DNA of 64,000 nucleotides, taken from assembly GCF_015352955.1 (NCBI RefSeq), contig NZ_JACYOX010000008.1, forward strand, positions 62,001 to 126,000, read 5' to 3'. Below are positions 37,879 to 46,144 of the stretch, in pieces; positions within the stretch are counted from its first letter, which is position 1, and each line of letters starts with the position of its first letter. Made by a program: the position numbers and the translations under genes. The DNA is from Noviherbaspirillum soli (lineage in GTDB: Bacteria > Pseudomonadota > Gammaproteobacteria > Burkholderiales > Burkholderiaceae_D). The notes under the pieces are model-generated. The model did not search any database, was not told the origin of the DNA, and worked only from the letters and a program-made list of their open reading frames with translations.

Positions 37879-38535
37879 TCATAGCTCGATCTTGGCCAAC
37901 GGTTGAATATTGACCTCGGCCGTCAATTCCTGATAAGAGAGCACCGGCAGCTCATACAGCTCCTGCTCGATCATCTTGCGCATGTAGCGCCTGATATCCA
38001 TGGACGTCAACAGGACAGGACGCGAGGCTGCCATCGTTACATCGCCAACCGTGGCTTTGATTTTGTCGAGGAGCCTGCGTGATACGGACGGGTCAAGCGC
38101 AAGATAGGAACCCCCTGACGTCTGCCTGATTGCTCCGCGCACCGTATCCTCAACAGAAGGCGCCAGCAGATAAGCAGGCAGGATATTCTGGCCGCTGGAG
38201 TACTTGTGGCTGATGTGCCTTTTCAAGGCAACCCGCACATACTCCGTAAGCAGGACAGAATCTTTTTCCTTCTGGCCCCATTCAATAAGCGCTTCCATTA
38301 CAGCCCGAATATTGCGTATCGAAATTTCCTCGCTTACCAACCGCTGAAAAATTTCGGCAATTTTATGAATCGGCAGTACGCGCTGAACCTCCTTGGCCAG
38401 TTCCGGGAACTCTGATTCGACCTCGGTAATCACGAGCCGCGCTTCCAAGAGCACACTCGGTGCCGCGATGCGGGCTGAAGCAAGGTCGGAAGACACCGCG
38501 CGCCGGACCGATATCCTGAACAACTTATCGAGCAT
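37879..38535 (-). CDS. Free-standing SctV C-terminal domain
   Basis: 218 residues from the ATG at 38535, preceded by a strong GGAGGAGG 8 bases upstream. The sequence from about residue 35 on matches the end of the cytoplasmic domain of the export gate protein SctV/FlhA (FPELAKEVQRVLPIHKIAEI, SIRNIRAVMEALIEWGQKEKD, PVLLTSMDIRRYMRKMIEQ, PVLSYQELTAEVNIQPLAKI). Full SctV is about 700 residues with eight transmembrane helices; these and the first cytoplasmic subdomains are missing, replaced by about 25 unrelated residues. The intact frame and ribosome site argue for a functional short gene rather than decay. Possible roles are a decoy nonamer or a soluble docking platform for chaperones. Confidence 0.82.
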   Translation of the reverse strand: MLDKLFRISVRRAVSSDLASARIAAPSVLLEARLVITEVESEFPELAKEVQRVLPIHKIAEIFQRLVSEEISIRNIRAVMEALIEWGQKEKDSVLLTEYVRVALKRHISHKYSSGQNILPAYLLAPSVEDTVRGAIRQTSGGSYLALDPSVSRRLLDKIKATVGDVTMAASRPVLLTSMDIRRYMRKMIEQELYELPVLSYQELTAEVNIQPLAKIEL

Positions 38536-38578
38536 GCATCTTTCCTCCTCCTTTCTGATGATGGTGGAAGAGTTTGAA

Positions 38579-38893
38579 ATGAATCTGCAGGGCATCGCCA
38601 AGATGGGCAGCTTTAATGTTCCTCATGTCAACGGAAAAGCATTGATCAATGAACTGCTGGACATCATCGAATCCGGCAACGGCCAGCCCGCACAGTTTGA
38701 AAAGATGCTGAACCGCCTGGGGCTTGCGGACAATGCATCGGCGTCCATTGTGACGCTGCAGGGCGTCATCGGGATACTGCGCACCATGCCAGACCGCGCT
38801 TATCCGAGCTTGCGCGCCCTCACCCAGTTGAGGGAGGCGGCACAAACGGTGCTGGAAGCCGCGATCCTGCGCGAAGAGGAAGCCACGAGCTGA
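38579..38893 (+). CDS. Unknown protein of the type III secretion locus, 104 residues
   Basis: Not recognised. The ATG at 38579 has GGAAGAG 6 bases upstream; ATGs at 38558 and 38561 lack a site. The protein is all-helical, without signal peptide or membrane segment, and ends in EEEATS. It is 6 bases before the CesT-like chaperone gene, the usual layout of a secreted substrate with its chaperone, or of a small accessory factor. Its start is only 43 bases from that of the divergent SctV-domain gene. Confidence 0.55.
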   Translation: MNLQGIAKMGSFNVPHVNGKALINELLDIIESGNGQPAQFEKMLNRLGLADNASASIVTLQGVIGILRTMPDRAYPSLRALTQLREAAQTVLEAAILREEEATS

Positions 38894-38899
38894 ACCGGG

Positions 38900-39280
38900 A
38901 TGGATTGGATACAGCAGACGATCAGGGAGTTTGGCATATCCAGAGGCCTGGGCGAACTGGCGTTCGAGTTCGACAGTATTCTGGAACTGCAACTGGAAAG
39001 CGGGGAACTGCTTGGATTTTGTTATATCCCGGAACTGCCGCTGCATGAAATGCTGGTCTACGCCAGCGCGCCCCTGCAGTTTGACCCGCTAGGTCAGTTC
39101 GAAGCGGCATTGCGTCTTGCGAACGGCCGTTCCAGCCCTTACGGCCAGGCGCAAACCGGGATACAGGAAGAACGCCTGGTGATGGCAATGCACCTGCCCG
39201 CGCGCGCCTTTGATTTGCCGCTATTGGACCAGACAGTCAACAGCTTGCTGGAAATGCAGTACAAGGCCGCGGCCGCCTGA
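38900..39280 (+). CDS. CesT-like type III secretion chaperone
   Basis: 126 residues, acidic, with the alpha-beta-beta-beta-alpha layout of class I effector chaperones: an N-terminal helix (MDWIQQTIREFGISRG), then strands such as ILELQLESGELLGFCYIPEL and MLVYASAPLQF, and a C-terminal helix. Such proteins bind effectors as dimers and guide them to the secretion ATPase. The chaperone call is based on size, pattern and location; sequence identity in this family is always low. No strong ribosome site, so it is probably coupled to the gene 6 bases upstream. Confidence 0.62.
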   Translation: MDWIQQTIREFGISRGLGELAFEFDSILELQLESGELLGFCYIPELPLHEMLVYASAPLQFDPLGQFEAALRLANGRSSPYGQAQTGIQEERLVMAMHLPARAFDLPLLDQTVNSLLEMQYKAAAA

Positions 39281-39439
39281 GCGTCAGGGAGACCGCCAAC
39301 ACAAGCGTCCCGCGACTACGCGCTGAGGCACCCATGTCCGGTCCTGCGGCAGTGGTCGAAGGTCCCCATCCGAAAAGGCGCCCAGGCTTCCAACCGCATC
39401 CGGCATCAGCGTCAATGCGCTTGAAAGTCATTCCGCCGT

Positions 39440-40147
39440 TCAAACCACCTTTACCTGCAACCTGCCCAGCCCTGCGATCTCGCCGACCATGGTCTGGCCA
39501 GGCATGACAGCGCCCACGCCTTCCGGCGTACCGGTAAAGATCAGATCGCCCGGCTGCAGCTCGAACAGGGTCGACAGGTTGGCGATGGTTTCCGGCACCG
39601 ACCAGATCAGGTGGGTCAGGTCGCTGGTCTGCCTGACTGCGCCATCGACGGTGAGGCTGATGGCGCCGCTATCGATGACTCCGGTTTGGGCAACCGGATG
39701 CACCGGGCCGACTGGCGCTGAAAAATCGAAGGCCTTGCCGATTTCCCATGGCCGCCCGGCTTCGCGCATGCGCATCTGCAGGTCGCGCCGGGTCATGTCC
39801 AGGCCGACGGCATAACCGTAGATGTGATTGTTGGCGTCTTCCACCGCGATATCCTTGCCGCCCTTGCCTATTGCCACCACCAGCTCGATTTCATAATGGA
39901 AGTTGGCAGTCTGCGATGGATAGGGAATCGTCGCAGCCTCGCCATCGGCCACCGGAACGATGGAAGCGTCATCGTTGGGCTTGCAGAAGAAGAATGGCGG
40001 TTCGCGGTCGGGATCGAAGCCCATCTCGCGTGCGTGGGCAGCGTAGTTGCGTCCGACGCAATAGACGCGACGCACCGGGAAGCTGGCCGCTTCTCCAGCA
40101 ACCGGGAGGCCGACGATGGCTTGTGGGGGAATAACGTAATTGCTCAT
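39440..40147 (-). CDS. Fumarylpyruvate hydrolase (FAH family)
   Basis: 235 residues of the fumarylacetoacetate hydrolase fold. Metal-binding acidic residues are in YEIELVVAIGK and GYAVGLDMTRRDLQ, and LQPGDLIFTGTPEGVG is the family signature. It lies 48 bases downstream of gentisate 1,2-dioxygenase, so the natural substrate is fumarylpyruvate (NagK-like), yielding fumarate and pyruvate. No maleylpyruvate isomerase gene (NagL) is in the window, so either it is elsewhere or maleylpyruvate is hydrolysed directly. Confidence 0.87.
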   Translation of the reverse strand: MSNYVIPPQAIVGLPVAGEAASFPVRRVYCVGRNYAAHAREMGFDPDREPPFFFCKPNDDASIVPVADGEAATIPYPSQTANFHYEIELVVAIGKGGKDIAVEDANNHIYGYAVGLDMTRRDLQMRMREAGRPWEIGKAFDFSAPVGPVHPVAQTGVIDSGAISLTVDGAVRQTSDLTHLIWSVPETIANLSTLFELQPGDLIFTGTPEGVGAVMPGQTMVGEIAGLGRLQVKVV

Positions 40148-40195
40148 GATGGCCTGTGAAAAACGGTGACGGGTGAGGGACCGGCGGCGTGCCGC

Positions 40196-41248
40196 CTAGT
40201 CCGCGAATTCTTCGCGCAGTATGCCCAGCGCTTCGTGGATGGGACGGTCCGAATAGCTGAACAGCACTGCGCCCTCTTCCGTGGACAGGGACAGGGAAGC
40301 CCATGACGGCACCACGAAGACGTCCTGCGGCTCGAACTGGAAAGTCTGGTCGCCGACCTGGGCGCTGCCACGGCCTTCGGTGACGCAGTAGACGGTGCCG
40401 TCGGTCGAACGATGCGGCTTGCCCCTGAACCCCCTGGGCAGAAGCTGCATGCAGGTGCCGATGGTGGGCATGGCCCAGCCGCCGGTGGTGGGATTGATGT
40501 ATTTCATCTTGATGCCGTGCCAGGCGTCGATTTCGCTGTTGCGCTCCAGCGCATGCAATGCCTCCCGCGTGCGGCTGTAGGGATAGCTGAAGATCGGCGA
40601 GGTCAGGCCGGTATTGACGCGGCGCACCGGCGCCATGTTCGCGCCGTAGCGGGCATAGCTGCTGCCTTCCGGATGGCGCACGGTCTGCGACTTGCTGACA
40701 TCGTCGTTTTCGGCGAAACCGGCGTCGAAGAAGCGCACGGTCGGGATATCGAGGCCGTCGAGCCACACCACCGGCTCGGTGACGCCGTCCACGCCTTCAT
40801 TGCCATGGTCATGCCAGCGCCACGACGGGGTGATGATGAAGTCGCCCGGATGCATGGTGGTGCGTTCGCCTTCCACCGTGGTGTAGGCGCCCTTGCCGTC
40901 GATGACGAAACGCAGCGCCGACTGCACATGCCGGTGCGACGGCGCCACCTCGCCGGGCAGGATCAGCTGCAGGCCTGCGTACAGCGACTGGGTGATTGCC
41001 GACTGCCCCGGAAGGCCGGGGTTTTCCAGTATCAGCACCCGGCGCACCGCTTCCTCGGCGGTGATCAGCTCGCCCGACTGCATCAGGAAAGGCTTGACCT
41101 CGCGGTAACGCCACAATGCCGGCACGCAAGCGGTGGTGGGGGTTTTGGGCACCAGCGCATGCAGCACTTCCCACAACGGCGTCATGTGATGCGGCCGGAT
41201 CGACTCGTACAGCGCCCTGCGCGCAGGATTATCCTTGGACTGGTCCAT
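40196..41248 (-). CDS. Gentisate 1,2-dioxygenase
   Basis: 350 residues, a bicupin Fe(II) ring-cleaving dioxygenase that opens gentisate to maleylpyruvate. The metal-binding motif is in VAPSHRHVQSALRFVIDG, and MHPGDFIITPSWRWHDHGN follows. The C-terminal cupin is also visible (FEPQDVFVVPSWA). The operon is gentisate dioxygenase then fumarylpyruvate hydrolase, divergent from a LysR regulator. The upstream source of gentisate (salicylate or 3-hydroxybenzoate hydroxylase) is not in the window. Confidence 0.92.
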   Translation of the reverse strand: MDQSKDNPARRALYESIRPHHMTPLWEVLHALVPKTPTTACVPALWRYREVKPFLMQSGELITAEEAVRRVLILENPGLPGQSAITQSLYAGLQLILPGEVAPSHRHVQSALRFVIDGKGAYTTVEGERTTMHPGDFIITPSWRWHDHGNEGVDGVTEPVVWLDGLDIPTVRFFDAGFAENDDVSKSQTVRHPEGSSYARYGANMAPVRRVNTGLTSPIFSYPYSRTREALHALERNSEIDAWHGIKMKYINPTTGGWAMPTIGTCMQLLPRGFRGKPHRSTDGTVYCVTEGRGSAQVGDQTFQFEPQDVFVVPSWASLSLSTEEGAVLFSYSDRPIHEALGILREEFAD

Positions 41249-41315
41249 GTTGTCTCCTCATCGGGAATGGCGGGATGATGGCAAAAGGCTTCTATCATGT
41301 AAATCTATGAAACTG

Positions 41316-41331
41316 CATAATCAACATTATG
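41316..41331. promoter_or_regulatory. Palindrome in the gentisate / LysR intergenic region
   Basis: CATAAT-CAAC-ATTATG is a perfect interrupted palindrome in the 105-base region between the gentisate dioxygenase gene and the divergent LysR-family gene. It includes an AT-rich dyad of the kind LysR proteins bind. Assignment to that regulator is inference. Confidence 0.5.
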
Positions 41332-41353
41332 ATTCGCAATAAAGGAGCAAGCC

Positions 41354-42247
41354 ATGGCCCGGTTCGACATGGAACTGCTGGCGGTATTCGAGGAGATCTA
41401 CAGCAGCGGCAGCATCACGCGCGCGGCTGAAAACCTGGGCATGGCGCAACCCACGGCAAGCATCGCTCTTTCCAGGCTGCGCCGCCATTTCGGCGACCCG
41501 CTATTCATCCGGACGCCGCGCGGCATGGAGCCGACGCCGCATGCGCTGGAGATCCTGGCGGACGTCCGCGCCGCCACCGCGGCGCTGCACAGCGCGTTGC
41601 GCCACAAGAAGGAATTCGCGCCGGAAAACAGCGAGCGCGAGTTCAAGATCTGCATGACTGATATCAGCGAGATCGTGCTGCTGCCCAGATTGCTGAATCA
41701 CTTGAAACAGGCGGCGCCGGCGATCCGCATCGATGCCACCACGATTTCACCGGATACGCCAATGCAGCTGGCAAGCGGCGAAGTCGACCTGGCGGTGGGC
41801 TTCATGCCGCACCTGGAAGCGGGGTTTTACCAGCAGAAGCTGTTCGACCAGAACTTCGTCTGCCTGCTGGCAGCCGACCATCCGCGCATCACGGACGCGT
41901 TGACGCGCAAGGCTTTCCTGAATGAAGGCCATGTGCTGATCAAGAGTTCCGGCACCGGGCATTCCATCGTGGAGAAGAGCCTGCATGCGAAAGGCATCCA
42001 GCGCAGCATTGTGCTGAAGGTGCCAAGTTTCCTGGGCGTGGCCAGGATCGTCGCGCAAACGGAGTGCATCGCCACCGTGCCGCAGCGCTTTGGCAGCGCC
42101 ATGGTGCAGCAGGAAAACGTCAAGATGCTGCCGGCGCCGGTGAAGCTGCCCGATTTCTCGGTGAAGCAGCACTGGCATGAGCGCTTCCATGCCGACCCGG
42201 CCAACCAGTGGCTGAGGAAGGTGGTGGCGCAACTGTTCCTGGATTAG
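41354..42247 (+). CDS. LysR-family regulator next to gentisate genes
   Basis: 297 residues. An N-terminal winged helix (SITRAAENLGMAQPTASIALSRLRRHFGDPLFIRT) and a LysR substrate-binding domain. It resembles the NahR/NodD-like branch that governs aromatic catabolism. Divergent from the gentisate operon and so its likely activator. AAAGGAG is 8 bases upstream of the ATG. Its stop overlaps the livF stop by 4 bases (convergent). Confidence 0.9.
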   Translation: MARFDMELLAVFEEIYSSGSITRAAENLGMAQPTASIALSRLRRHFGDPLFIRTPRGMEPTPHALEILADVRAATAALHSALRHKKEFAPENSEREFKICMTDISEIVLLPRLLNHLKQAAPAIRIDATTISPDTPMQLASGEVDLAVGFMPHLEAGFYQQKLFDQNFVCLLAADHPRITDALTRKAFLNEGHVLIKSSGTGHSIVEKSLHAKGIQRSIVLKVPSFLGVARIVAQTECIATVPQRFGSAMVQQENVKMLPAPVKLPDFSVKQHWHERFHADPANQWLRKVVAQLFLD

Positions 42248-42945
42248 GCCACCGCCACCAGCCGGTCCAGCCTCTCGCCATCGGCCAGCAGGCTTTCGCT
42301 GCTGCCTTGATGCACGATGCGGCCGCGGTCCAGCACGACGGCCTGCCGGGTGATCGACAGCGCCAGCCGCGCATGCTGCTCGACCACGATCACCGACAGG
42401 CCTTCCTCGCTGATGAGCTTGCGGATGACCCGCATCAATTCCTGGACGATGATGGGCGCCAGGCCCTCCATCGGCTCGTCCAGCAACAGCAGCTGCGGAT
42501 TGGTCATCAGCGCGCGGGCAATGGCCAGCATCTGCTGCTCGCCGCCGGAGAGCTGGTTGCCCATGTTGCCGCGCCGCTCCTGCAGCCGCGGAAAGATGTC
42601 GTAGATGCGTTTCAGGTTCCACGGTCCCGGGCGGGCAACCACCGTCAGATGCTCTTCCACAGTCAGCGAGGGAAACATGTGGCGCTCCTGCGGCACCCAG
42701 CCCAAACCCGCCTGTGCGCGGCGGTGGGTGGGGACGCGGCCGATGTCGGCGCCGCGCCAGCGGATCGTGCCGGCATGCAGCTGGGTCAGCCCCATCAGCG
42801 TAGTCAGGAGCGTGGTCTTGCCCACGCCATTGCGGCCCAGAAGCGCCAGGCTGTCGCCTTCCTGCATCGCCAGGCTGACGTCTTCCAGCACCACCGATTC
42901 GCCGTAGCCGGCACTCACCCTGTCCAGCGCCAGCAGCTCAGCCAT
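42244..42945 (-). CDS. livF: ABC importer ATPase, LivF type
   Basis: 233 residues. Walker A GRNGVGKTT, ABC signature LSGGEQQ and Walker B LLLDEP are intact. LivF is one of two ATPases of a branched-chain amino acid-type (HAAT) importer; many family members move aromatic acids. Last gene of the pca-liv series. It starts 8 bases inside livG. Confidence 0.92.
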   Translation of the reverse strand: MAELLALDRVSAGYGESVVLEDVSLAMQEGDSLALLGRNGVGKTTLLTTLMGLTQLHAGTIRWRGADIGRVPTHRRAQAGLGWVPQERHMFPSLTVEEHLTVVARPGPWNLKRIYDIFPRLQERRGNMGNQLSGGEQQMLAIARALMTNPQLLLLDEPMEGLAPIIVQELMRVIRKLISEEGLSVIVVEQHARLALSITRQAVVLDRGRIVHQGSSESLLADGERLDRLVAVA

Positions 42946-43693
42946 GCTCCGCCTCCCCCAGATAGACTTCCTTCACGCGCTGGTCGGCGGCAATCTGCTG
43001 TGGCGTGCCTTCGCACAGTACCCTGCCGCCCACCAGCACCGTGATGCGCTCGGCAAACTTGAATACCAGGCCCATGTCATGCTCGATGAACAGCACCGTG
43101 ACGTCGCGCGGCAGCCCTGCGATGACTTCGAACAGTTCTGCGCTTTCCGCCGACGGTATGCCCGCCGCCGGCTCGTCCAGCAGCAATACCCTGGGACGGG
43201 TTGCCAGCGCCAGCGCAATTTCCACCAGCCGCTGCTTGCCATAAGGCAGGCTGCGGCTGACGACATCGGCGTCGCGCTCCAGCTTCAGTCCAGCCAGCAG
43301 CGCCATGGCTTCGTCGGCCTGGGCGCGCTGCCGCGCCACCGTCTGGTACCAGACGCGATGGCGGCCGTCGCGCTCGCAGAGCGCCAGCATCACCGACTCC
43401 AGCACGGTCAGGCCGGCGAACAGGGTGTTGATCTGGAAGGTGCGGGTCATGCCGCGCTTGACGCGGACATGCTGCGGCAGGCCGGTGATGTCTTCGTCGC
43501 CGAGGAAGACCTGGCCCGAGGTTGGCGCGAAACCGCCTGTGAGCAGGTTGATGAAGGTGGTCTTGCCGGCGCCGTTGGGTCCGATCAGCGCATGCCGCGC
43601 GCCGGGGGCGAAGTTCAGGCTGATGTCGCTGTTGGCGTTGAACGCGCCCCATTGCTTGGACAGGCCCTGGGTGCGCAATGCGATGCCGCTCAT
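42938..43693 (-). CDS. livG: ABC importer ATPase, LivG type
   Basis: 251 residues, the second ATPase of the importer. Walker A is GPNGAGKTT and Walker B VLLLDEPAAG. The signature region reads SRSLPYGKQRLVEIALALAT, as LivG proteins often show instead of a canonical LSGGQ. The start overlaps the livM stop by 4 bases. Confidence 0.92.
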   Translation of the reverse strand: MSGIALRTQGLSKQWGAFNANSDISLNFAPGARHALIGPNGAGKTTFINLLTGGFAPTSGQVFLGDEDITGLPQHVRVKRGMTRTFQINTLFAGLTVLESVMLALCERDGRHRVWYQTVARQRAQADEAMALLAGLKLERDADVVSRSLPYGKQRLVEIALALATRPRVLLLDEPAAGIPSAESAELFEVIAGLPRDVTVLFIEHDMGLVFKFAERITVLVGGRVLCEGTPQQIAADQRVKEVYLGEAEHG

Positions 43694-44688
43694 GGCCGTG
43701 CTCCGTTGCGATTCTTCTTCAGCAGGGGCCCTGCCAGGCGCTCCAGCCCGCCCAGGATGCCGCCGCGGGCAAACAGCACGATCACGATCAGCAAGAGGCC
43801 GATCCAGAACTGCCAGTAAGCCGGGTTCAGGCCGGCGATGTAGTCCTGCGCCAGCATGAAGACAATGGCCCCGACCAGCGCGCCATACAGCCGGCCGGTG
43901 CCGCCCAGCACCAGGATGATCAGCAGTTCGGCGGAACGGGCGAAGCCCAGCGAGTCCAGGCCGACGAACTGGGTGGTCTGCGCCAGCAGCGCGCCGGCCA
44001 CGCCAGCGACGGCGGCGCCAACGGTGAAGATCGCAGTCAGGCGCTTATTGACATCGGCGCCAATGGCCGGCATCCGCCTTCCGCCTTCCCGTATGCCCTT
44101 CAGCGAAAGGCCGAACGGCGAATTGACCAGGCGGCGCAACACCACGAACAGCAGGAACAGCACCGCGAAGCTGTAGATGAAGGCGGTCTTGCCGGCCAGG
44201 TCGAACTCGAACACGCCGAGCAGCTTGCCGACCATCATGCCGGAAAGTCCGTCAACACCGCCCGTGAGGAAGGCCGCCTTGTTGGCTGCTTCGAACAGCA
44301 TCAGGCCGATGCCCAGCGTGACCATCAGGCGGGTCAGGTCCTGGCCGCGCACGATCAGGAAACTCACCAGATAACCCGCCAGGGCCGAGACGGCGGCGGC
44401 GGCGAACAGGCCGCTGATGGGCTCGCCCCAGCCATGCACCGCCAGCAGGCCGGCGGTGTAGGCCCCCAGCCCGAAGAAGGCCGCATGGCCGAGCGAGACG
44501 ATGCCGGCATATCCCAGGATCAGGTCGAGCGACATCGCGAACAGGCCGACGATCATGATCTGGCTCACCAGCACCAGGTAACCCGGCGCCAGGAAGTAGG
44601 CCACTGCCGGCAGCAGCCAGAACAGGATCTCCAGCGGCTTCCAGCGGCCGTCGGCCAGGCCGTGGCTGACGGCGGGCGCCGGGCTCAT
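43690..44688 (-). CDS. livM: ABC importer permease, LivM type
   Basis: 332 residues with about eight to ten transmembrane helices and the LivM pattern GYAGIVSLGHAAFFGLGAYT. The EAA-like cytoplasmic loop is around GIREGGRRMPAIGADVNKR. Start overlaps the livH stop by 4 bases. With LivH it forms the membrane channel. Confidence 0.92.
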   Translation of the reverse strand: MSPAPAVSHGLADGRWKPLEILFWLLPAVAYFLAPGYLVLVSQIMIVGLFAMSLDLILGYAGIVSLGHAAFFGLGAYTAGLLAVHGWGEPISGLFAAAAVSALAGYLVSFLIVRGQDLTRLMVTLGIGLMLFEAANKAAFLTGGVDGLSGMMVGKLLGVFEFDLAGKTAFIYSFAVLFLLFVVLRRLVNSPFGLSLKGIREGGRRMPAIGADVNKRLTAIFTVGAAVAGVAGALLAQTTQFVGLDSLGFARSAELLIILVLGGTGRLYGALVGAIVFMLAQDYIAGLNPAYWQFWIGLLLIVIVLFARGGILGGLERLAGPLLKKNRNGARP

Positions 44689-45548
44689 GAGCGCCTCCCT
44701 ATCAGGCCGTTGGGGAACAGCAGCAGCAGGATCACCATCAGCGCATAGATCACGAAGGCGCCGATGTCGGGCACGTAATACTTGCCCGCCACGTCGAAGA
44801 TGCCCAGCACGATGGCCGCCAGCAGCGGTCCCTTGATGGTGCCGGCGCCGCCCACGGCCACCACCAGCAGGAAATACACCATGTACTTGATCGGGAAGGT
44901 CGGATCCAGTCCCAGCACGTCAATGCCCAGAGCGCCACCCAGGCCGGCCAGGCCGGAGCCCAGCGCGAAAGTGAGCGAGAACACGCGGCTGACATTGATG
45001 CCCAGGCCGGCCGAGGCCTGCTGGTTGTCGACCGAGGCGCGGATCTGCGCGCCGAAACGGGTGCGTTCGATCAGCCAGCCCAGCGCCAGCGTGACCAGCA
45101 CCACCACGCCGATCAGGAACAGCCGGTAGCTGCCCACATCCAGGCCGGCGATATTGACCTGGCCACGCAGCCAGTCCGGCAGCTGCACCGGCTGCTGCGA
45201 CGGCCCGAACAGATAGGTTGCGCCGGCCACCGACATGAAGGTCAGGCCGATGGAAAACAGCACCTGGTCCAGGTGGCTGGCCTTGTACAGCCGGCGGTAC
45301 AGCGTGCGTTCGAGGACGAAGCCGACCGCGGCGCTGGCGGCGAAGGCCAGCGGCAGGGTCAGCAGGAAAGGCATGCCTAGGCGCGACAGCAGGGTCACGC
45401 AGACGAAGCCGCCCAGCATCGCAAAGGCGCCGTGGGCCAGGTTGACAAAGTTCATCAGTCCCATCGTCACCGACAGGCCGACGCTGATCAGAAACAGCAG
45501 GCTGCCGTAGGCAACGCCGTCGAACAGCACGCCGATCAGATTGCCCAT
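44685..45548 (-). CDS. livH: ABC importer permease, LivH type
   Basis: 287 residues, polytopic, with the LivH motif GLMNFVNLAHGAFAMLGGF. First of the four liv genes, 159 bases after the pcaC stop on the same strand. That gap could hold an internal promoter, but I see no terminator. Continuity with the pca genes suggests uptake of a substrate of this pathway. There is no binding-protein gene here; the one at 30104-31279 is a candidate. Confidence 0.92.
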   Translation of the reverse strand: MGNLIGVLFDGVAYGSLLFLISVGLSVTMGLMNFVNLAHGAFAMLGGFVCVTLLSRLGMPFLLTLPLAFAASAAVGFVLERTLYRRLYKASHLDQVLFSIGLTFMSVAGATYLFGPSQQPVQLPDWLRGQVNIAGLDVGSYRLFLIGVVVLVTLALGWLIERTRFGAQIRASVDNQQASAGLGINVSRVFSLTFALGSGLAGLGGALGIDVLGLDPTFPIKYMVYFLLVVAVGGAGTIKGPLLAAIVLGIFDVAGKYYVPDIGAFVIYALMVILLLLFPNGLIGRRS

Positions 45549-45707
45549 GCCCGGCCCCTGTTGCGCCCGGCCGCCCGGGCCGCCGAGCCGGGTATGGCGC
45601 GCCTCCTCATTGCCAGCATGATGTCTCGCTCCAGTCTCTTTATCGTTATTGATCTTGGAAACGCGGCCCGTCAGGCCGCGGGTACAGCACCGGGCGATTG
45701 CCCCGTT

Positions 45708-46112
45708 CTACTGCGTGCCGCCGGCATCTGCGCTGGCATCCATCTCGCGGAACACTTCCTGCGCCGTCGCAAAGGCCGAATTGGCCGCAGGCACGCCGCA
45801 GTAGATTGCGGCCTGCAGCAGCGCTTCCTTGATCTCGTCGCGGGTCACGCCGTTGTTCGAGGCCGCGCGCAGGTGCAGTTTCAGCTCCTCTTCCCGGTTC
45901 AGCGCGACCATCATGCAGATGGTCATCAGGCTGCGGGTATGGCGCGGCAGGCCGGGACGGGTCCATATCTCGCCCCAGGCATAGCGGGTGATCATGTCCT
46001 GGAATTCCGAGGTCAGTTCGGTCCTCTTCGCCTGGGCGCGGTCGACATGGGCATCGCCCAGCACTGCGCGCCGCACCGCCATGCCGGCGGCGTGGCGTTC
46101 CTTGTCATCCAT
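45708..46112 (-). CDS. pcaC: 4-carboxymuconolactone decarboxylase
   Basis: 134 residues. Decarboxylates 4-carboxymuconolactone to the 3-oxoadipate enol-lactone. It shows the carboxymuconolactone decarboxylase family pattern (LTSEFQDMITRYAWGEIWTR, ALLQAAIYCGVPAANSAFA). It follows pcaD by 32 bases. PcaC and PcaD are separate genes here, not fused as in some bacteria (PcaL). Confidence 0.94.
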   Translation of the reverse strand: MDDKERHAAGMAVRRAVLGDAHVDRAQAKRTELTSEFQDMITRYAWGEIWTRPGLPRHTRSLMTICMMVALNREEELKLHLRAASNNGVTRDEIKEALLQAAIYCGVPAANSAFATAQEVFREMDASADAGGTQ

Positions 46113-46144
46113 GGCTTGCTCCTCGTTCGATGGCTGACAGGCTG

